Shown here: positions 1-7,345 of the stretch, piece by piece
Position numbering within the stretch: position 1 is the first letter of the stretch
Layout: the number at the start of each line of letters is the position of its first letter
Assembly: GCA_964595455.1 (NCBI GenBank)
Contig: CAZQQL010000113.1
Span: forward strand, 1-8,925
Length of the DNA: 8,925 nt
Origin: DAOUEG01 sp964595455
GTDB taxonomy: Bacteria > Chloroflexota > Dehalococcoidia > Dehalococcoidales > RBG-16-60-22
Direction: 5' to 3'
The notes under the pieces: generated by a model
The model's input: the letters and a program-made list of their open reading frames with translations, nothing else
Databases searched by the model: none
What the model was told of the DNA's origin: nothing
Position numbers and translations under genes: made by a program

Positions 1-91
1 TCGCAGCTTTCTGATAGAACTCCTTGCCGTCGATCTCCATCTGGATAGCGGTTTTTAGTGCATTCATGGTGCGTTCCTGCTCTTGCGTCAT
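1..91 (-). CDS. Ferritin-like / rubrerythrin-type protein, N-terminal part only
   Basis: Only the first 30 codons are inside the window; the gene continues past position 1. The start is the ATG complementary to 89-91, with a strong GAGGAGG ribosome site at 100-106. The visible peptide begins MTQEQERTMNALKTAIQMEI and continues DGKEFYQKAA. A first helix of the form A-I-x-M-E-x-x-G-x-E-F-Y is typical of ferritin-like and rubrerythrin-family proteins, where the first Glu (E19 here) is a di-iron ligand. Such proteins usually act in the cytoplasm in peroxide reduction or iron handling in anaerobes. The second ExxH motif and any rubredoxin domain lie outside the window, so the exact subfamily is open. 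It is divergent from the membrane-protein gene at 408. Confidence 0.72.
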   Translation of the reverse strand, partial: MTQEQERTMNALKTAIQMEIDGKEFYQKAA

Positions 92-119
92 GTACGGTTC
101 CTCCTCGTGACACTAGAAT

Positions 120-148
120 ATTGTACGAAATGGTAACTCGCGAGTGAA
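120..148 (-). promoter_or_regulatory. Candidate promoter of the ferritin-like gene, with palindrome in the spacer
   Basis: On the minus strand TTCACT (148-143, 4 of 6 matches to the -35 consensus) is followed after 17 bp by TACAAT (125-120, 5 of 6 to the -10). The perfect 10-bp palindrome ACTCGCGAGT at 136-145 covers most of the spacer and half of the -35, a place where a dimeric regulator could bind. The promoter is read from consensus only and the palindrome is short. Confidence 0.35.
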
Positions 149-320
149 AGGATGTCAATACCGGCGTACGACGTATTCTATCAGGTCACCAGGTATGTTG
201 GATGTGATAAAAGTATCCGTATTTTTCAGGTACCAGTATAGCATACCCTTTCATCTTTCCCCGAACCTCTTTTTGGCGGCATGTCCTGTGGATACTGGCT
301 CTCAAAAGAGCTATTTTCCC

Positions 321-350
321 TTGACGACGGCTATAGTTTACTTATATACT
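321..350 (+). promoter_or_regulatory. Candidate sigma-70-type promoter of the membrane-protein gene
   Basis: TTGACG (321-326, 5 of 6 to the -35) is followed after 18 bp by TATACT (345-350, 5 of 6); TATATA at 343-348 with a 16-bp spacer is an equivalent reading. Transcription would start near 357 and give a leader of about 50 nt before the ATG at 408. A perfect TATAAT at 359-364 is an alternative -10 but has only a weak -35 partner (TTTACT, 337-342). The -10 lies inside the first copy of the operator repeat, so a bound regulator would block polymerase. Confidence 0.55.
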
Positions 351-354
351 AAAC
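336..354 (+). promoter_or_regulatory. Operator-like site A (overlaps the -10)
   Basis: The 19-mer GTTTACTTATATACTAAAC is an imperfect inverted repeat with GTTTA/TAAAC arms. It matches site B (367-385) at 16 of 19 positions, counted base by base, and sits 31 bp upstream of it start to start, about three helical turns. Position on the -10 suggests repression. No regulator gene lies in the window. Confidence 0.55.
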
Positions 355-362
355 AATATATA

Positions 363-389
363 ATATGTTGAGTTATATACTCAACATAT
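363..389 (+). promoter_or_regulatory. Operator-like site B, near-perfect palindrome in the leader
   Basis: Two perfect 11-bp arms (363-373 and 379-389) flank a 5-bp TATAT centre. The core 19-mer GTTGAGTTATATACTCAAC (367-385) is a second copy of site A. It lies just downstream of the predicted transcription start and 7 bp before the ribosome site GGAGG (397-401). As DNA it is a good site for a dimeric repressor such as a MarR-, TetR- or PadR-type protein; as RNA the arms could form an AU-rich hairpin in the leader. The matching site A favours the DNA reading. Confidence 0.55.
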
Positions 390-407
390 AACCACTGGAG
401 GTTGACG

Positions 408-872
408 ATGGGTAAACTGCGTACCCTTTCTTATTTCATCATGCTGCTCGGCCTGGCGGCTGTAGTAGTGGGCGGCGTCTTCGTCGGGTTGGGTTTCAGT
501 AAATCCAGCCTTCTGACAGATGCCATGCAACAGGAACAAATCACATTGGGTATCGAATCAGATAAATTAGCGGCCGGGGAGGTCATCGATACCGCCGCGG
601 AAGCGGAACTGGCCGGCGATACGGTACGTGAACATCGTCATGGTATCGCTCCGACTTACGGGGCTTTGCTTGGTGGAGGGCAATTCGATCCGAACAACCC
701 CCAGCACCTGGTATACGGACAGGCATTGAACCTGGAAAACTACCTGTACCTGGCAGTATTGGGTTTTGGCGTAACTCAGATAGCCGTTGGCGCCGGGGCG
801 TTCATGATACTCACCGGGTTGGCAATCGGCGGGACCGGTTGGGCGCTGCAAAGACTAACTATGCAGGCCTAG
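408..872 (+). CDS. Two-helix membrane protein of unknown function
   Basis: The product has 154 residues. ATG 408 is chosen because GGAGG (397-401) sits 6 nt ahead of it; the in-frame TTG at 402 abuts that site. Residues 9-30 form a hydrophobic helix, followed by a loop of about 80 residues, then a long hydrophobic stretch at about 112-146 rich in Gly and Ala. The loop holds features likely to be conserved: ITLGIE near residue 45, H76/H78, a TYGALLGGG segment at 83-91 and FDPNNPQH at 93-100. The layout (helix, loop ending in a Tyr-rich segment, then a LGFGVTQ-type helix) resembles small membrane proteins of actinobacteria and Chloroflexota often labelled 'LigA-like' without functional proof; this is an impression from memory. 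It has its own promoter with a tandem operator, so it is probably tightly regulated, and its divergent neighbour is an iron protein. The loop probably faces outside, but topology is not settled. Confidence 0.75.
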   Translation: MGKLRTLSYFIMLLGLAAVVVGGVFVGLGFSKSSLLTDAMQQEQITLGIESDKLAAGEVIDTAAEAELAGDTVREHRHGIAPTYGALLGGGQFDPNNPQHLVYGQALNLENYLYLAVLGFGVTQIAVGAGAFMILTGLAIGGTGWALQRLTMQA

Positions 873-931
873 AACTCAAGTCATCATCAGGTCCGGGGCT
901 CGTTCCGGGTCTGGCTGGGTAAAAAACCCTG

Positions 932-940
932 TGCTATACT
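932..940 (+). promoter_or_regulatory. Extended -10 promoter of the hemerythrin operon
   Basis: TGC followed by TATACT (935-940) is an extended -10 element (TGn-TATAAT, 5 of 6 in the hexamer). No good -35 is found 16-18 bp upstream, which is common for extended -10 promoters. Transcription would start near 947, about 37 nt before the ATG at 984. No clear operator is seen here. Confidence 0.45.
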
Positions 941-983
941 TATCTTGCGTTCAGCGGGAGTACTGGAAGGGGATGAGGATACG

Positions 984-1499
984 ATGAAAAACGAGACGGC
1001 CGTCAAGCTTATCGACCAGCTTATCGAGGAGCACAAGCTCATTGCCGAGAAGACCGGGGGACTGGAACAGGCCGCCAACGACGCCGTCTTCCTGGGCGAA
1101 CTCAAAGAAGCCAGGGAATCGTTCGTTCCCGGCCGCCTGGACCAGCAGGAAAGTTTGCAAAAACTCGAAGGTATCGTCGCTTCGATCCGTCCCTGGCTGT
1201 TCAAGCATTTCGAGCGGGAAGAGACTGTCCTGCTGGGAATGGTGGAAGACCTGGGAGAACCCCGTCTGTTGAATTCGTTGAATTCTCTCCTCCTGGAGCA
1301 TGCCGATCTAAGGAGCCGCATGGTGCAGATCGGCGAACATATCGATGAACTAAAGTCAGGGAACCTGGCGAGGTACCGGTGGGACGCCAGCGCCAACGAT
1401 ATGCGGGCCCATTTGACGCACACAAGAAACCTGTTATCAGCGCACAACGCTATGGAGAACGACCTGTTCGGCGAACTGCGCCGGTATTTTGCCGCCTGA
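984..1499 (+). CDS. Hemerythrin-like HHE-domain protein, copy 1
   Basis: This is a 171-residue, all-helical HHE cation-binding protein, probably cytoplasmic with a non-heme di-iron site. Candidate ligands are H17 (EEHK), H75 and E79 (HFERE), H106 (LEHADL), and H154 and E158 (HNAME). Four His plus two bridging Glu in two HxxxE motifs is the ligand set of the HHE family, including the RIC/YtfE iron-centre repair proteins. H75 to H106 is 31 residues, the spacing I recall for YtfE. It lacks the N-terminal ScdA domain and Cys of RIC. Roles in this family include O2 or NO sensing, binding, or iron-cluster repair; which applies is unknown. ATG 984 follows GGAAGGGGATGAGG; upstream in-frame codons lie in the promoter. 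It is the first gene of a three-gene unit and is paralogous to the gene at 1902. Confidence 0.85.
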   Translation: MKNETAVKLIDQLIEEHKLIAEKTGGLEQAANDAVFLGELKEARESFVPGRLDQQESLQKLEGIVASIRPWLFKHFEREETVLLGMVEDLGEPRLLNSLNSLLLEHADLRSRMVQIGEHIDELKSGNLARYRWDASANDMRAHLTHTRNLLSAHNAMENDLFGELRRYFAA

Positions 1500-1522
1500 T
1501 CAAGTACCAGAAAGAGGTCTCG

Positions 1523-1822
1523 ATGAGCAGACAAACCAGTCTTACGGTAAACGATGTATCCATCCAGCTCGACTACTATGTGGAAGAAGTTGTGTATCAC
1601 GTTGTATCCGCGCTCGTAAAGAGCCTCCGGGACACCGGAGAGATACATGATCTGGTCATGAAAGTCGAAGATACAGAAGTCGAGATTGCGCTTAATGGGG
1701 AACCCGTGAGTTTAAAGGAATTTCCCAAGCTCATCATCAAGAGCACGCTGGACGGGATGGTGTACCATTTAAAAGGAGTCGGTGGGCCCGTCAGAAAGCT
1801 TACGGCGACTATCAGGCAGTAG
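1523..1822 (+). CDS. Small conserved-looking protein of unknown function between two HHE genes
   Basis: The product has 99 residues and no Cys, signal peptide or membrane helix. ATG 1523 follows AAAGAGG (1511-1517) at 5 nt; a longer in-frame reading from 1379 would overlap the hemerythrin gene deeply and is rejected. Predicted layout is alternating: LTVNDVSIQLDYYV (strands, 7-20), a helix containing VVYHVVSALVKSL, a GEIHDL turn, paired strands VMKVED and VEIALNG, a helix to about 77, then GMVYHLKGV and a final strand LTATIRQ. The pattern N-D-x-x-I-x-L-D-Y, T-G-E-I, and G-M-V-x-x-L-K-G-V resembles small uncharacterised proteins I recall from anaerobes, which I cannot verify here. It starts 23 nt after the first HHE gene and is 79 nt ahead of the second, so a link to hemerythrin function is likely but unproven. 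Confidence 0.75.
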   Translation: MSRQTSLTVNDVSIQLDYYVEEVVYHVVSALVKSLRDTGEIHDLVMKVEDTEVEIALNGEPVSLKEFPKLIIKSTLDGMVYHLKGVGGPVRKLTATIRQ

Positions 1823-1901
1823 GCTACTCGAACCACCATTAAATGAAGAACACATAATTTTCCGCTGTTCGTGACTAGTTGTCCGGAAAGGAGGACTGGA
1901 A

Positions 1902-2423
1902 ATGGAAATCCTTGATTTACTGGACCATCTCATAGCCGAACACGAAAGCGGCGGTCATCCTTCGGGGTCAGGTGTGGCCAGCCTGGTAATCATCCTGGAG
2001 GAATTCGATTCCGTACATGCCCGGTTCACGCCAGGCAGGCTGGACCAGGGTCAGGAACTGGCGAACATCGAGAAAACCATGGAATCGGCGATTACCTTCC
2101 TGAACCAGCACTTTGACTACGAGGAAACACTGCTGCTCAGAGGCATCGAGGAGTACGGGGACCCTGACATGGTGGCGTCGTTTTTGGCCCTTATCCGCGA
2201 ACATGACTATCTCAAGACGCGCGCCCGGCGTGTGATGGAACTGATACGGGAACTCAGGTCCGGGGAGCTTTCCTACCAGCACTGGAATGCCAGCGCCAAC
2301 GATCTCAAAGCCTATCTGTACCAGACACGGAAGCTGCTGGAAAACCACGCTGCCCGTGAGACCGAGCTTTTCACGGGGTTCCGCAGGATGTTCCTCGAAA
2401 AATTACCGCAGGGCAAATCTTAG
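1902..2423 (+). CDS. Hemerythrin-like HHE-domain protein, copy 2
   Basis: This 173-residue protein is a paralog of the one at 984. The ligand set is repeated: H14 (AEHE), H70 and E74 (HFDYE), H101 (REHDYL), and H149 and E153 (HAARE). H70 to H101 is 31 residues and H101 to H149 is 48, both identical to copy 1. The two proteins also share FxPGRLDQ before the second helix, EETxLL after the first HxxxE, and W-x-A-S-A-N-D plus T-R-x-L-L with L-F-x-x-x-R-R-x-F near the C terminus. These point to a tandem duplication followed by strong divergence. Copy 2 has extra His (H9, H19, H39). ATG 1902 follows AAAGGAGG (1887-1894) at 7 nt. The 79-nt gap before it could hold a weak internal promoter (CATAAT, 1853-1858). 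The gene converges on the UPF0280 gene with only 8 bp between stop codons. Confidence 0.85.
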   Translation: MEILDLLDHLIAEHESGGHPSGSGVASLVIILEEFDSVHARFTPGRLDQGQELANIEKTMESAITFLNQHFDYEETLLLRGIEEYGDPDMVASFLALIREHDYLKTRARRVMELIRELRSGELSYQHWNASANDLKAYLYQTRKLLENHAARETELFTGFRRMFLEKLPQGKS

Positions 2424-2431
2424 GATCATCT

Positions 2432-3187
2432 CTATTCCGCCGCCTTGCGGCCGGTCGTTTCGCAGAGGGTGACGTTGCCCCAGGCCCCGATGTCTTTGCC
2501 GATGATGATGATGATGCCGTCGACCCCCGGAATCGATCCGCCGAAATCGATACCAGCATCGATGTCCGCCGGGGACTTGACGCGGTTGCAGACGGCCGTG
2601 GCGGCGGCATCGGCGAGGTAAGCCGATTTCGAGATCACAACTACAGCATCCGCTTTTCCGAAGCTCAGGGAATGCCCGACCGTCCCGGAGGACGTGCAGA
2701 TGCCCATCGGGGTATCCGGGGGTTCGATCTCCAGACCGAGCTTGCCGCTCAGCGGTGAATCCCCGGCGTAAATCCCGATGATGCGTTTACGCTCGATCTT
2801 GAGAAAGATATCGCCGCCATTTTCGATGATGATTTCCGGGGTATATTCCAATAATTCTTTGCCGGTCATTTGCGCCACCGCGCCGGCCACGGCGGCCATC
2901 GGCCCGACGCCGGCCAGCCTGCCGGCTTCGATCATCTCGAGGACGATCCGGGGAGCGTGCGGCGGGAGGGGCAGCGGTTCCAGTGAGGACTGAAAACGGG
3001 GATTTTTCACGATATACGACTCAAGCTGGGAGCGGTATTTCAGGACGATGCGCTCCGCTTTACGACGCAGGTCTTCCCGGGCGTAGATCGCGAGGTCGGT
3101 CTCGCCGATGGAGACATTGAACGGGACGAGGTCACGGGAATCGACCCAGCCTCGGTAATCGCGGGGCTGGTAACCTTCCTGTTTCAC
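2432..3187 (-). CDS. UPF0280 (COG2122) ApbE-superfamily protein, homocysteine synthesis
   Basis: The 251-residue product fits the UPF0280 family at full length. Family motifs are clear: FNVSIGETDL (23-32), VGPMAAVAG (94-102), ENGGDIF (122-128), IYAGDSPLSGKLG (139-151), CTSSGTVGHSLSFGKAD (164-180) and LADAAATA (191-198). These resemble the core of the FAD-binding ApbE flavin transferases, though UPF0280 itself is not known to have that activity. Genetic work in methanogens ties COG2122 to homocysteine biosynthesis together with COG1900 and a NIL-ferredoxin, and both are in this operon. The start is a GTG at 3187-3185 that overlaps the TGA of the GNAT gene as GTGA, implying translational coupling. 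Near residues 225-229 five Ile in a row come from an (ATC)n tract. Confidence 0.88.
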   Translation of the reverse strand: MKQEGYQPRDYRGWVDSRDLVPFNVSIGETDLAIYAREDLRRKAERIVLKYRSQLESYIVKNPRFQSSLEPLPLPPHAPRIVLEMIEAGRLAGVGPMAAVAGAVAQMTGKELLEYTPEIIIENGGDIFLKIERKRIIGIYAGDSPLSGKLGLEIEPPDTPMGICTSSGTVGHSLSFGKADAVVVISKSAYLADAAATAVCNRVKSPADIDAGIDFGGSIPGVDGIIIIIGKDIGAWGNVTLCETTGRKAAE

Positions 3188-3735
3188 CTGTCCCCGCCGG
3201 TGCTAAAAAATTCTGCCGCCAGGATGGCGTATCCATAGGAGTCCAGCCAGATCGGGTTTCCGGCTTCGTCCCGATGGAAAAAGACGTTCTGTTTCTCCAG
3301 GCCTTCCCGACGTATGCCGCACTTTTCGAGAAGTTTCCATGAAGCGGGGTTTTCCGGGCTGCAGTGCGCCACAACGCGATGGGCGCCAAGGTCTCTGAAA
3401 GCATGAGCGATAAGCGCACGTGAGGCTTCGGTGGCATACCCCCGTCTCTGGTAATCCGGATTGAACATGTAGCCGATCTCCCAGGTCCGCAGATGTTCCG
3501 GCCCGGACGGCGAAAAAAACACATGGCCAACCATTTTCCCCGGGCCTTCCCGTAGAACGGCCGCCCAGAATTGTGTTCCTTTAGACCATTCCCGAACGAT
3601 GTTCCCGGCTGTCTCAGGAGAAACGGGTTCCCCTGGTTCGAAGCGGAACATCTCGGGCCGCGAGAGATAGTCGTACAGGTCTGCAGCGTCTTCTTCCGTG
3701 AAAGAACGAAGGACCAGCCGTTCCGTTGTTATCAT
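3184..3735 (-). CDS. RimJ/RimL-like GNAT N-acetyltransferase
   Basis: The 183-residue protein belongs to the Acetyltransf_3 branch. It opens ITTERLVLRSFTEEDAADLY, the usual start of this branch. The acetyl-CoA pyrophosphate loop is QRRGYA (96-101) within WEIGYMFNPDYQRRGYATEA, and the C-terminal signature is ENPASWKLLEKCGIRREG (128-145). The substrate is unknown; relatives acetylate ribosomal-protein N termini, amino sugars, antibiotics or other small amines. ATG 3735 is chosen because it begins the conserved N terminus and follows GGGAG; the open frame extends upstream to 3903 but through the ferredoxin gene. It starts 20 nt after that gene and overlaps the next by 4 nt, so it is co-translated within the homocysteine operon, although it is not a known part of that pathway. 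Confidence 0.88.
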   Translation of the reverse strand: MITTERLVLRSFTEEDAADLYDYLSRPEMFRFEPGEPVSPETAGNIVREWSKGTQFWAAVLREGPGKMVGHVFFSPSGPEHLRTWEIGYMFNPDYQRRGYATEASRALIAHAFRDLGAHRVVAHCSPENPASWKLLEKCGIRREGLEKQNVFFHRDEAGNPIWLDSYGYAILAAEFFSTGGDR

Positions 3736-3755
3736 GTCGCTCCCGTACAAAAAGC

Positions 3756-4166
3756 CTAGAAATGGACTTCCATGGCGCGGGGCGGGCAGGCGGGTATGCA
3801 CAGCGCGCAGGCGATGCACTTCTGGCTGTCGAAGATGACTTCCCGCGTTTTCATGTCCAGGTAGAGAGCGCCGGTCGGGCAGACGGTGATGCAGGCGCCG
3901 CAACTCGTGCAGCGGGCGTCGTTGCGGGTAACGTCCTGGCTCAGCGGCTGTATCTTGACGCCGGCCTTGTCCAGGAAATCGATGCCCTTGTCGTACTCAT
4001 CCTTGTTGCCCTTGAGTTCCAGGACGAGCAGGCCTTCCTGTTCCGGGGTGATGGACGCCTTGAGGATGTTGAATTCAAGGTCGTAGTCCTTGACAAGCCG
4101 GTAGATGATGGGCCGTTCCACGAGCCGTTTAGGGAAACGCAGGACGATTCTGCGGGTAATTGTCAT
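3756..4166 (-). CDS. NIL-domain protein with two [4Fe-4S] ferredoxin motifs
   Basis: The protein has 136 residues. Residues 1 to about 76 fit a NIL domain (a small ferredoxin-like alpha/beta fold also found at the C terminus of methionine ABC-transporter ATPases). The C-terminal half is a 2x[4Fe-4S] ferredoxin: C86, C89, C92, C96 (CTSCGACITVCP) and C117, C120, C123, C127 (CIACALCIPACP). It is thought to supply electrons, or to act in sulfur transfer, for homocysteine formation with the COG1900 protein encoded just upstream. The gap to that gene's stop is 14 nt and contains GAGGAGG 7 nt before ATG 4166. All eight cluster Cys are present, so it should be functional. Confidence 0.92.
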   Translation of the reverse strand: MTITRRIVLRFPKRLVERPIIYRLVKDYDLEFNILKASITPEQEGLLVLELKGNKDEYDKGIDFLDKAGVKIQPLSQDVTRNDARCTSCGACITVCPTGALYLDMKTREVIFDSQKCIACALCIPACPPRAMEVHF

Positions 4167-4180
4167 GCCGCTGCCTCCTC

Positions 4181-5386
4181 TTATTCCACGGGCCGTTCAT
4201 TGAGCGGCCGGCAGGCATAGCCGGAGTCCGCTCCCGGTAATGGCGCCACGGCCTGGGTCAGTTCGAACTTCCCGGCCTTTATCCAGTTCTTGAGAGTGCC
4301 GGCGATTTCGAGCGCGCGGGCATAACTGGAACGGGCCGCCGTGGGGACGTTCCTGCCCTTGACCTTGATTGTACCGGACTTCAGTTCCGCGTAGGTGACC
4401 TGGCCGAGGCTTTCGCCCTTGAGGTTCGGGAAGGAATCCGAGTAATCGATGACCGGGGCGCTGATGTCCGCGTCCGTTACCGTGGTATACGCCAGGATTT
4501 CCTCAGAAAGGATGGGGATGGGCACGCCGACGCCGACCGTCAGGCTTGCCCCGTAGCCGGTGATGCTGGCCCCGACGAGCCAGCGGCTGTTCATCTGTTT
4601 CAGGTCTCCCATGACTGCCAGCGTACCGGCGCCGCCGGTGGGCACGCCTTTAGCGTTACGGGCCGCTCCCGGGTCGTGCTGGGTGCCGTTCCAGGTCACG
4701 TAGCCGGTCCCGCCGCCGAGGAATATCCGCGTCCCGATGCCGATGGTCTTGTAGTAGGGATCGTTAAACAGGGGTGAAAGCTGGCCGGCGGACGAATAAC
4801 TGGCATTGCCGAAGCCCGGCTTCAGTATGCCCATGTACGTGTAGATTGTTTTATCCGAGCCGTTTACGGCCACGTTATAGTTCTGGTAGCTGTTTCGCAC
4901 ATTGAAGAGGACGGCTTCATTCAGGTCCTTGATGTTGATGAGGGTTTCCAGCTTCTTGCGCGGGTAGCAATCGGTCCCGTAGGCCGTTGCGGAGAGCCGT
5001 ATGTCTTTGCCTGCTACCAGCTCCTCGATGACGTGGCCGCCGCCGTAGAGGAACTCGCCGGGATGCTGGCGGTTGCGAGGGTCATCATCCGGCAGGGCGG
5101 TACCGCCAAGGAACAGGTCGACCGCGGCCAGCCCGGTATAGGCAGGGACACCATTGAGCGTTACCCGGCCGCCTCCCAGTTTGATACGCGGGCGGGAATG
5201 CCCGGTGTTAAAGTATGCCCCGGAACCGCACATGATGCCGAAGGTACCCGTGGTCACAACATCGACTTCTTTAGCCGCCTGCGTGATACCTTTCTCCCGG
5301 GCAAAGCCGATGATCTCTTCAGCGGTGAAGACGACGGCTTTCCCGGCACGGATTTTCTGGTTGATTTCCTCGATTGTCCTGGTCAT
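4181..5386 (-). CDS. Homocysteine biosynthesis protein, COG1900/DUF39
   Basis: This 401-residue cytoplasmic protein belongs to the DUF39 family, required in methanogens for making homocysteine from aspartate semialdehyde and sulfide. Diagnostic segments are GTFGIMCGSGAYFNTGHSRPR (48-66 without its first GT), LGGGRVTLNGVPAYTGLAAVD (from 70), TDCYPRK (138-144), VNGSDKTIYTYMG and LGGGTGYVTWNGTQHDPG. C53 and C140 lie in the two Cys motifs proposed to carry the sulfur chemistry. There are no C-terminal CBS domains, which some family members have, so this is the shorter form. ATG 5386 has GGAGG at 5395-5399, 8 nt away; a 31-codon longer frame up to 5479 would run into the promoter region and has no family-like sequence. 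First gene of the four-gene minus-strand operon. Confidence 0.92.
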   Translation of the reverse strand: MTRTIEEINQKIRAGKAVVFTAEEIIGFAREKGITQAAKEVDVVTTGTFGIMCGSGAYFNTGHSRPRIKLGGGRVTLNGVPAYTGLAAVDLFLGGTALPDDDPRNRQHPGEFLYGGGHVIEELVAGKDIRLSATAYGTDCYPRKKLETLINIKDLNEAVLFNVRNSYQNYNVAVNGSDKTIYTYMGILKPGFGNASYSSAGQLSPLFNDPYYKTIGIGTRIFLGGGTGYVTWNGTQHDPGAARNAKGVPTGGAGTLAVMGDLKQMNSRWLVGASITGYGASLTVGVGVPIPILSEEILAYTTVTDADISAPVIDYSDSFPNLKGESLGQVTYAELKSGTIKVKGRNVPTAARSSYARALEIAGTLKNWIKAGKFELTQAVAPLPGADSGYACRPLNERPVE

Positions 5387-5420
5387 GGCAGGTGCCTCCG
5401 GTATGCGGGGATTACATAAC

Positions 5421-5450
5421 ATTTTAACAGACCGCCCGTTCACAATACAA
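5421..5450 (-). promoter_or_regulatory. Weak candidate promoter of the homocysteine operon
   Basis: On the minus strand TTGTAT (5450-5445, 3 of 6) and TAAAAT (5426-5421, 5 of 6) are separated by 18 bp. Transcription would start near 5414, giving a short leader of about 28 nt. This is too short for an S-adenosylmethionine riboswitch, and none is seen between the operon and aspS. Confidence 0.3.
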
Positions 5451-5466
5451 ACAAAGCGCCGTCTGT

Positions 5467-5495
5467 TTGCCGCTCTCACCGCTATAAGCTATAAT
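5467..5495 (+). promoter_or_regulatory. Promoter of aspS-tig-clpP
   Basis: TTGCCG (5467-5472, 4 of 6) and a perfect TATAAT (5490-5495) are separated by 17 bp. The predicted start is near 5502, 28 nt before the TTG start of aspS. That leader is too short for a T-box element. Confidence 0.6.
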
Positions 5496-5529
5496 CTAGG
5501 ATAGAGCGCTTCTCACCGAGGAGACAACT

Positions 5530-7326
<1,797 letters not shown>

Positions 7327-7345
7327 TCAGAAGTCCGGAGGAAGA

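Larger units (their letters stand above)
92..407. other. Divergent intergenic region
   Basis: This 316-bp region lies between the divergent ferritin-like and membrane-protein genes. It is visibly more AT-rich than the flanking genes, especially at 311-390. It holds the two outward-facing promoters and the tandem operator annotated separately. I see no convincing gene: the one open frame of any length (144-371, GTG start) lacks a ribosome site and has an unconvincing composition. The stretch from about 150 to 315 shows no structure I can name. Confidence 0.6.

Noticed and set aside
298..320. Small hairpin (GCTCT / AGAGC) followed by TATTTT, like a terminator
   Set aside because: The stem has only 5 bp, the T run is weak, and no plus-strand gene ends just upstream.
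144..371. Open frame of 75 codons (GTG start) in the divergent intergenic region
   Set aside because: It has no ribosome site at its start, an irregular composition, and runs through the promoter and into the second operator of the next gene.
892..930. Hairpin-like GGTCCGG/CCGGGTC and GGGTAAAAAACCC after the membrane-protein gene
   Set aside because: The stems are short or contain G-U pairs and no T run follows, so it is not a credible intrinsic terminator.
887..1648. Minus-strand open frame of 253 codons
   Set aside because: It lies antisense to the HHE gene and the 99-residue gene. The product is rich in Ser and Arg with no fold-like pattern, as expected for a shadow frame.
2398..2416. 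Possible minus-strand terminator after the UPF0280 gene: TTGCC/GGTAA stem followed by ATTTTT
   Set aside because: The stem is 5 bp with a G-U pair and lies within the convergent HHE coding sequence; too weak to annotate.
2501..2515. GAT x5 trinucleotide tract (five Ile codons in the UPF0280 gene)
   Set aside because: Changes in repeat number would keep the frame, so it cannot act as a phase switch, and an Ile run fits the buried strand at this point.
3726..4220. Plus-strand open frame of 164 codons
   Set aside because: It is antisense to the NIL-ferredoxin gene, whose eight cluster Cys prove the minus-strand reading.
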